A DNA stretch of 23,668 bases from Hypsibius dujardini (Eukaryota; Tardigrada; Eutardigrada; Parachela; Hypsibiidae). Below, piece by piece: positions 18,161 through 23,668 of the stretch; positions within the stretch are counted from its first letter, which is position 1, and each line of letters starts with the position of its first letter. The notes below the pieces were generated by a model. The model had not been told where the DNA came from and made no database searches. It worked only from the letters and a program-made list of their open reading frames with translations. Location of the stretch: contig LRSR01004302.1 of NCBI GenBank assembly GCA_001579985.1, forward strand, positions 1 to 23,668. The letters are read 5' to 3'. Position numbers and translations under genes: made by a program.

Positions 18161-18288
18161 TTTTGTCATTGTGTAGTTCTCGATCATTTAAGTTTTTTCA
18201 GTTTCTTAAATAATGTAATTTTATGGTGTTGTACTTGACTGACAGGCAACGGCAAGCGATGGAAAAAAACTGCCGTTGCGTTTTGCAG

Positions 18289-18360
18289 TACATGGGTGGT
18301 CAATTTGATCGGACGGTGCCGGCGATTACCAAGCCGACTACTACCTTTATGCAATGCTCG
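18289..18360 (+). pseudogene. Exon C, possibly ankyrin-like
   Basis: 72 bp between GCGTTTTGCAG and CTCG/GTAAGG, phase 0 at both ends: YMGGQFDRTVPAITKPTTT then FMQCS. The final part resembles the 'TPLMxA' turn of an ankyrin repeat, but this is weak. The frame is also open upstream (MEKNCRCVLQ from about 18259), so an earlier acceptor is possible. Exon B of the intact copy ends in phase 1, so a missing exon or another acceptor is needed between B and C. Confidence 0.4.
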
Positions 18361-18864
18361 GTAAGGGGCACTCTTGCTTGTTTTTATTATTGCGATTTTA
18401 AATCATAAACCTAAACTAATTAAAATATAAAATAAAACTGAAATAAAGATCTGTTATTAAATTGTTTTATAGTTTAAGCTTTTTTCGTCCCTCAAAAAAA
18501 GTAAACCGAAAGTTAGACGACCATAAAAAAAATTAAACAACGCTTTCAACTACTGTAAATCTCATAGTTTTATTGCGGTTTCTCCGAAAAACTAAAATTT
18601 TGTTATTGAAAATGTACGTGGAGGTGGCTTTATCGACGCAGCTAATGGGTTCGTAAGAACGCGCGGTGATGAATATTTCACCAATCAATGGTGGTGGTGA
18701 TGGTAGTAAATGGTGGTTCCGAAACGATAAATATGAAATGTAAGTTGTGATACAGTTTAGTGTACTTGAATGTGTAGTTGTCACTACATTGTCGCATTCT
18801 TGTTTTCGAGGTTTTGGAAAAAAGTGAGAGCATGTGTCCATTCCAAATTTGTGTCCTTCGGCAG

Positions 18865-19043
18865 ATCATAAAACGGGACGCCAAGATCAAGAAGCAGGCG
18901 AAAGGATCAAGAAGCAAAATGACAGGATCGACAAGCTGGAGCGGCAGATGGGCATGGTGTTGCAGAAGATAGAAACAAAGGAAGCTGAATTGTCGAGCTG
19001 CGGCGTGTGTGCGTTGCTCAACAAGTCAAAATCGACACCCTAA
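18865..19043 (+). pseudogene. Exon D: coiled coil ending in a RING-like CxxC, frameshifted
   Basis: After TTCGGCAG, phase 0 (compatible with exon C): IIKRDAKIKKQ, then a frame change near 18900, then ERIKKQNDRIDKLERQMGMV, LQKIETKEAEL, SSCGVCALLNKSK and TAA at 19041. Heptad-like coil, then C-x2-C where a RING domain would start. The frameshift argues for decay; a sequencing error is possible. Confidence 0.55.
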
Positions 19044-19424
19044 CTATTCAGGTGTGTTTCCGTCCGAGTCCGAATCAGACAGACAGCCAGATAGTCGTAC
19101 AGTAATTGGGTGGTCTTGTGAATTGCATGTTTTTATGGTTCGCTTTGTCAGTTTGTTTGTCTGCTTGAAAGCAATGTTTGTCTTTTGTTTTGTCTTTCTG
19201 CTCTTGGGTTTTTATTCTGCGACGGTGAAGCAATTGCATTCTTTCGTGCATCGATTCGTTGTTGCAAGATTCGAAAACGCATATGACTCGCAACAGACAA
19301 CGCGACTGCTAACCACCAAAGTCGGCTTTCGCTTTTTAGTTTGATCGTTCCGGCGACTCCCGATTGAATCACGCATTGTCTAGTTGCCAGGGAACAATAG
19401 TTAGTATAAGTTGAAGTTTCGTGG
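19044..19424. other. No confident gene
   Basis: A plus frame at 19009-19344 is open (HVFMVRFVSLFVCLKAMFVF) but partly derives from TTTGTCTG-like low-complexity DNA. No splice or homology support. Confidence 0.3.
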
Positions 19425-19735
19425 ACGTCACGGAGTTGAAGAGACCCGCGTTGAAGCTTAAACTAATGAAGGAAGAGCTTCACCCCAGCCGTTGGGATTA
19501 AAGGTGGATGCACATGTAGATGAAAAGTTCCTTCTTTCTTTTCATTCATTTTTTTGGTAGCTAGGCAGATTGCAGATTGCAACCAGTTGAGACAAAATTC
19601 GGCTTTTATTTTGCGCTTTCACAACTTCCTCTCGTCCTCTGCCGTTTTTCCGCATTTCATTTTCAGCGTTTTCATCCGGTTCCTTCCGAAAAATTTTTAG
19701 TCCTCCACTTCCTTCAGTAAAAGGTAAATCAGTCA
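19425..19735 (+). repeat. R1 dispersed repeat copy
   Basis: GACGTCACGGAGTTGAAG, CACCCCAGCCGTTGGGATTA, AGGTGGATGCACATGTAGAT and CCTCTGCCGTTTTTCCGCAT align with the copy at 6850. Confidence 0.7.
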
Positions 19736-19754
19736 GATGGCAGTGAACCGCCGA

Positions 19755-19865
19755 TATGTTAATCGTATTCTAATCGTATTTCGTAATCGCATTACATCGT
19801 ATTCAATCGTACTTTATTGTATTTAATGGCATTGAATCGTATAATAATTTAATCGTAAACTAGCT
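19755..19865. repeat. AATCGTATT minisatellite
   Basis: Imperfect 9-10 bp units (TAATCGTATTCTAATCGTATT, CAATCGTACTTTATTGTATT). Confidence 0.75.
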
Positions 19866-20027
19866 CACTGAAATTAAGTTTCCCTTATTTACGATTAAAA
19901 ATCACTCTGTGTCTGTATATTCGTAAATTCGTAAATTCGTGAGCGTCTGTAAATTGCCAAAAATAAAAATTCTTTCAAAACAGCGTGACAGTCAATCAAT
20001 CAATCATTTAAACACTATTTTGCAACA

Positions 20028-20150
20028 GAAACGCAGACAGAGGCACAGTCACAAACAGAAACAAAAACCCAGAAACAGATACATTCACAGTCACAAACAG
20101 AAACAGAAACAAAAACAAAGCCATAGGCATAGACAAAGTCGCAGACAAAA
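20028..20150. repeat. CACAAACAGAAACA degenerate array
   Basis: Purine/A-rich hexamer-type run (ACAGTCACAAACAGAAAC twice). The plus frame over it (RQRHSHKQKQKPR) is an artefact. Confidence 0.8.
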
Positions 20151-20261
20151 GCTCAACCCTTTTCAGCCAATGAGAGGGCTGCTGGTGTTTCCGGCCGTTA
20201 AAACTCGCAGCCAATGAGAAGCTTATGTTGACAGCAAATGCCAATGAACGGAGTGCAACGT

Positions 20262-21112
20262 CGTTGTGTGTCCGTCTGTTGCCGATCCGTCGTTCGCCCA
20301 TCCGTCGTCCGTTGTCTATTTGTTTATTTGTTTGTTTATCTGCCAGTCTGCATATTTTTGTCTTTTTTTCCGTCTGCCGGTCTGCTTGTTGTTCTCTGTT
20401 ATGACTGTCTGTTTGTCTGTTTGTTTGTTTGGCTATCTGTGTATCTGTCTGCTTGTGTAATTCTGCATGCCTGCCTGCTTGCCTGCCTGCCTGCCTGTTA
20501 ATCTGTTTGTCTGTCTGTCTGTCTGAGTGTTTGTCTGCTTGTTTGCTTGTTTGTTTGCCGGTCTGCCTGTTTGTCTGTTTGTGTGTAAGTTTGTTTGCTA
20601 AATGCCTGTTACTCTCTGTCAGTCTGTTTGTTTGTTTGTTTGTTTATCTGTCTGTTTGTCTGCTGGTTTGTCTGCCGTTTGACAGTCGGTCTTCATTTCA
20701 ACTCGTTGTCTGTCAAATTTCTATCTCATGGTTTCATTCGCCCCTTCTCACGCCGCACTCTGTGAGTATCTTTGTTTTTATGTCTGCCAACCTGCTAGCT
20801 TTTTGTTTTTGTGCCGGTCTACCATTGATTTACTGTGTGACTGTTTTTTTGTTTGTTTGTCTGCTGGGTTGTCTGCCGTTTGACTGTTTGGTTTTATATC
20901 ATCTGACACTCCGTCGGTTTGTTAGCTTAATGGTTCTTCTACATGTCTGTCCGTCTCTTCTCGTCTGTCTCGTTCGTACGTCTTCCGTCTACCATTCGTT
21001 CATCTGCTATCCGTCAATCGTTGCCCGTTGTTTGACCATCTGTTCGACAATATACGACAAAAGACGGATAGAAAACAAACAGGCGGACAGATAAACGGAC
21101 GGACAACTTTGC
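20262..21112. repeat. CYGT array element, copy 2
   Basis: Same organisation as 15548-16770: start GTTGCCGATCCGTCGTTCGC, unique blocks (CTCATGGTTTCATTCGCCCC at about 20725; AATGGTTCTTCTACATGTCT at 20929), and an inverted right end with ATCCGTCAATCGTTGCCCGT and ACGGACGGACAAC. Shorter because of fewer internal units. Confidence 0.85.
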
Positions 21113-21147
21113 GAAGATAAAATAGCAGATGCGCTTGGTGATTTATA

Positions 21148-21379
21148 CAGTACGCCCCATTTACTTTGTCCAAACTTTTCAAAAATTAATTTCACCCAGA
21201 AGGACCGACATTCTTACGCAAAAAGTATTTCTATCTGATAGCCAGACATCTCAATCATCCTTTTCACTCGTTTTGACCAAGCTTTGAGGATGTTTCGGCA
21301 GTGTCCCAAACCAAATTTTTTCCACTCCCGTTTTGCAATCGCTACCAATTCAGCCATATTCTTCGCCTTGTGCCAATTG
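21148..21379 (-). mobile_element. Tc1/mariner-type element, one end only
   Basis: Starts with a terminal-repeat-like CAGTACGCCCCATTTACTTT next to a TA (21146-21147). On the minus strand a frame ending in TAA at 21214 encodes AKNMAELVAIAKREWKKFGL, then GHCRNILKAWSKRVKRMIEM and SGYQI, the pattern of the extreme C-terminus of Tc1-like transposases (N-x-x-EL...EW...C..L...W.KR...MI...G). The rest of the transposase and the other terminus are gone: the element breaks off where exon B begins. Non-functional fragment. Paralogous segment 1 shows the unfilled site (TGATGTGTACAGG near 16788). Confidence 0.7.
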
Positions 21380-21554
21380 CGTCGCAGCGGCACCGATACG
21401 CATCACCCTAATGTGTACGACCAGGCCGTGATGACCGCCTTCTTCCGGATCAAACAGAAAGACGCCGAAATGGCCTCCGTGTTGTCGGCGGCGCGGGAGG
21501 GACGAACGTTTGCGGACGCAGCTTTGAGCGGCGACATGAAGAAGATCATGACTT
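21380..21554 (+). CDS. Exon B, intact copy (5' edge cut by the Tc1 fragment)
   Basis: 58 codons plus one base up to an ACTT/GTAAGT donor: RRSGTDTHHPNVYDQAVMTA, FFRIKQKDAEMASVLSAARE, GRTFADAALSGDMKKIMT. High GC and free of stops. The GRTFADAALSGDMKKIM part looks like an ankyrin helix ('AAxxGDxxxV'), with moderate doubt. The first codons seen in the other copies (HF) and the native acceptor are missing because the Tc1 fragment abuts, so this copy can only be spliced if a new acceptor is used (GTCGCAG at 21387 is one candidate). The longer frame 21284-21613 is a chimera with antisense transposase. Confidence 0.55.
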
Positions 21555-21770
21555 GTAAGTTTTCTGGAGTTTTTTTATTGTGTTACTCAACTAACTTCTT
21601 TGATATAAAATAAAACAATAAATGCATTTTAAGTTTACATTTGCATTTTTTAAGTACTTATCTAGCGGTGGCGGAGACCCTATTTTGTAGCAACACCTAT
21701 TTTAATTTTTTGGACATCCAGACGTTTATATTGTTATTTTGGGACGCACATTTACATACACCGGCAAAAG
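21555..21770. other. No gene seen
   Basis: Intron-like DNA following the exon B donor. Confidence 0.3.
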
Positions 21771-22115
21771 CTTGTATATAAAACACTTTTTTATATAATA
21801 ATAAATTTTAAATATTTATATATAATTTATATATTTATGTATATCTAATTTATTTATCACAACATTAATTTATAATTTAATTAATTTAGTATTATAATAT
21901 TTTATAATATAATTTATTTAATAATATATTATTTAATATTTGAATTTATTTATTATAATATATTTGTAATAATAAAACAATATATTAATATATAATAATA
22001 TAATATTTAGATATATTGTGTAAATCAATATGTATATATATGTATTTATAATTATATACTTCGTATTTATATATTATCTATATATTTTATAAATAAAATG
22101 TTTTTTTTACAACAA
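21771..22115. repeat. AT-only low-complexity tract
   Basis: Nearly pure TATAAT/ATATTT DNA, absent from paralogous segment 1, so probably expanded or inserted after the duplication. Confidence 0.8.
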
Positions 22116-22205
22116 TAGTCACATTTGTTATCATTCAAAATGTAATTTAAGTTAACAAATGTTAGTTCTTAAAATAAGGATTGATGGTTTTAAATCCGAT
22201 TATGC
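22116..22205 (+). repeat. Segmental-duplication tail, copy 2
   Basis: AGTCACATTTGTTATCATTC through GATTGATGGTTTTAAATCCG, paralogous to 17265-17345. Its end (AAATCCGATTATGCTTTTA) repeats at 22407. Confidence 0.75.
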
Positions 22206-22795
22206 TTTTAATGAAACGTATCTTTTTTAACATTTACAGTAACTTTTAAATATATTTAGTTGAGTAAAACAACGTCGACGATGGGGGGGGCTTGTGACGT
22301 CATGCGCAGGGTAATGTGGTGGTGCACCAACCAAAACAAACCTAATTTTTTGCTGCTGCTTAGAAATTTTGCTGTTGTTTCTGAATAAAATAAAAATCTG
22401 TAGTTTGAAATCCGATTATGCTTTTATTTATCCAGTTTGATGTTTGTGTTTTTAAACAGACAAAAACCTTTTTCTCACAATTAAATGCCTTTTTATTCAA
22501 CGTTTACAATAACTTATTATTTATACTTTATATTATCACTCTGAATTTGTATTATTATTATATTCCATATTATTATCATATTATTATATTTATTTTATTT
22601 CTATATAATTTAAAATTTTCTACTTATATTTTATTATTTATATTAATAATATATTTATTGCCATTTATATTTTTTTTATTTATATTATTATTATATATTT
22701 ATTATTATTGAATATACATAAATATATTTTTCTATTTATAATTCAATCCACATACAATAAGGATGTTTAATTTAAAAAATTAACAAATAAGCGAA
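22206..22795. other. No gene seen; second AT-rich tract
   Basis: G8 run and a TGACGTCA palindrome near 22283-22302, then a TATTATTATAT tract (22510-22745). The long plus frame at 22418-22711 (YYYIPYYYHIIIF) is compositional. Confidence 0.4.
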
Positions 22796-22980
22796 ATGCA
22801 AGCGGGGTTCGACGCGAAGTTCGCTAGCAAGGATGCTGAGACCGCCGGGCTGAAGGCGGAATTGCAGGGCAAAGACGGTCAGATTGCTGAGCTGCAGGAG
22901 AGTCAGCGAGCAGGAATTCGTCATCCGCGACCTGAGAGGACACGTAAATTCCAAATTTAGAGGTGAAATGTGAAGCTCAA
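22796..22980 (+). pseudogene. Coiled-coil exon, best-preserved copy, frameshifted near its end
   Basis: ISEMQAGFDAKFASKDAE, TAGLKAELQGKDGQIAELQE, then after a one-base frame change EQEFVIRDLRGHVNSKFRG. Acidic heptad-like helix. It lies downstream of exon B on the same strand, mirroring exon D in segment 1, though the coil sequences differ. Relatives at 9455 and 11962. No good acceptor is obvious, and the frame change suggests decay. Confidence 0.5.
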
Positions 22981-23130
22981 AGATGAAGAAGAAACTCATT
23001 TTATTAACATCTAGATATCATTTTATTAAATAATCAACAATTGATTTAAGCCTTCCGTTTAAAAATAAACGTAGATAACAGAAAAAAAGAAAGTATCCTT
23101 TTCCCAGTGCTCATATTTGTGCATTTATAG

Positions 23131-23220
23131 GTCCTCACTCTGGCTGCTTGAATCGACGCGTAGAAGGAGCTCATCGAAAAGTATAAGAAGATAGCTTATC
23201 AGACTCAGTCATTTTATCGC
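23131..23220 (+). pseudogene. Helical exon relic with two stops
   Basis: After ATTTATAG: VLTLAA, stop, IDA, stop, then KELIEKYKKIAYQTQS. The charged helical tail suggests a former coiled-coil exon; both stops are in frame. Confidence 0.35.
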
Positions 23221-23247
23221 AGTAAATTTAAAATTATTTTTTTTCAG

Positions 23248-23310
23248 GCAAGAAATGTGGCGGCTTTTCATCATCTGCAACAGAGCGAGGTGGCGGTGTT
23301 TTGGGCTTCG
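23248..23310 (+). CDS. Candidate 63-bp exon
   Basis: A long T tract plus CAG acceptor and a TTCG/GTACGG donor. Phase 0 gives ARNVAAFHHLQQSEVAVFWA; another frame gives KKCGGFSSSATERGGG. All frames are open, so the product is undetermined. Confidence 0.3.
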
Positions 23311-23329
23311 GTACGGTGAATTTATTCTC

Positions 23330-23637
23330 AATTTTCATCTGTTTATCTGTCTGTGTGTCTATGTGTCTGTCTGCCTGTCTGCCTGTTTGTTTGTTTGTAC
23401 GCGTCCTTGTATGTGTGCTTGTCACATTGTCTGTCTTTATATCTCTCTACTTGATTTGAAATCCTTGCTCATTTGCAATGCCGCCTTGTTTTTTTTGACG
23501 TTCGCCGTACGTCTGTCTTTTTGTCTGTCTGGCTGTTTATCTTTCTGTTTGTCTGCCTCTCTTCCTTTCTGTCTGCTAGTCTGCTTATTTTTGTCTCTAT
23601 TATTCTTTGTCAGACTGTTTGTCTGTCTATTTGATTA

Positions 23638-23668
<31 letters not shown>
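23330..23668. repeat. CTGT/TTGT tetranucleotide arrays at right edge
   Basis: Two runs (about 23335-23440 and 23507-23668) with TCTGTCTG, TTTGTTTG and GCCTGTCT units, running off the window. Probably the start of a third CYGT array element. Confidence 0.85.

Noticed and set aside
18533-18841. 102-codon minus frame opposite exon D's upstream region
   Set aside because: No domain, splice or conservation signal; probably antisense chance.
7690-22305. TGACGTCA palindromes at about 7693 and 22297 as CREB sites
   Set aside because: Two 8-mers in 23 kb with no adjacent promoter; expected by chance.
22418-22711. 97-codon frame rich in Y, I, L and F that looks like a membrane protein
   Set aside because: Comes from a TATTAT tract; composition explains it.
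1-23668. CRISPR array, because of many short repeats
   Set aside because: Repeats are simple-sequence or long dispersed types with no repeat-spacer pattern, in split-gene eukaryotic DNA.
1-23668. tRNA and rRNA genes
   Set aside because: I saw no cloverleaf with proper T-loop and A/B boxes, and no rRNA-like conserved block; the GC-rich hairpin at 4227 does not fold as a tRNA.

Overview
The window looks like nuclear DNA of an invertebrate animal. Genes are split by short GT-AG introns (62-224 bp in the one well-resolved gene), the intergenic DNA is AT-rich, and there are many tetra- and hexanucleotide arrays of the CTGT / TGTGTC type, dispersed repeats and decayed gene copies. There are no operons, ribosome binding sites or other prokaryotic signals. 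I lean towards a small ecdysozoan such as a tardigrade, but nothing here decides the phylum.

Left end (1-2235, minus strand): the only gene I can reconstruct with confidence. Eight exons join in consistent phase to 421 codons (1263 nt, no internal stop). They encode a signal peptide plus nearly all of a type I periplasmic-binding-like (ANF_receptor) ectodomain, as in natriuretic-peptide-type receptor guanylate cyclases. The membrane span and any kinase-homology and cyclase domains lie beyond the left edge. Three of its introns carry TGTGTC or GACA arrays.

2236-8600: promoter-side flank, a hexamer array with a clean 96-bp higher-order period (2878-3340), AT-rich DNA, an inverted duplication (4051-4783 against 5628-5896) carrying a short unidentified reading frame, and copies of a dispersed repeat that I call R1.

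8600-23300: a field of scattered exons and decayed fragments of what looks like one gene family (N-terminal exon, possibly ankyrin-like exons, coiled coil, C-terminal RING). One exon ('exon B') is present three times: intact at 21380-21554, broken at 17090-17217, and broken and inverted at 8687-8823. A + strand relic can be followed through exons A (15382), B (17090), C (18289) and D (18865-19043); A-B and C-D join in compatible phase, B-C does not. RING pieces lie on the minus strand at 12310-12391 and 12590-12748. A diverged histone H2B C-terminal fragment lies at 11828-11950 (minus). A truncated Tc1/mariner element with one terminal repeat lies at 21148-21379, in one of two paralogous segments; the other keeps the unfilled site.

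Repeats dominate the rest: R1 (seven copies or parts), R2 (four copies plus a long palindrome at 13041-13489), and two copies of a CYGT-type array element (15548-16770 and 20262-21112) sitting upstream of exon B in both paralogous segments.

Apart from the receptor, I see no gene here that is plainly complete and functional. Homology statements are read by eye and need database searches.
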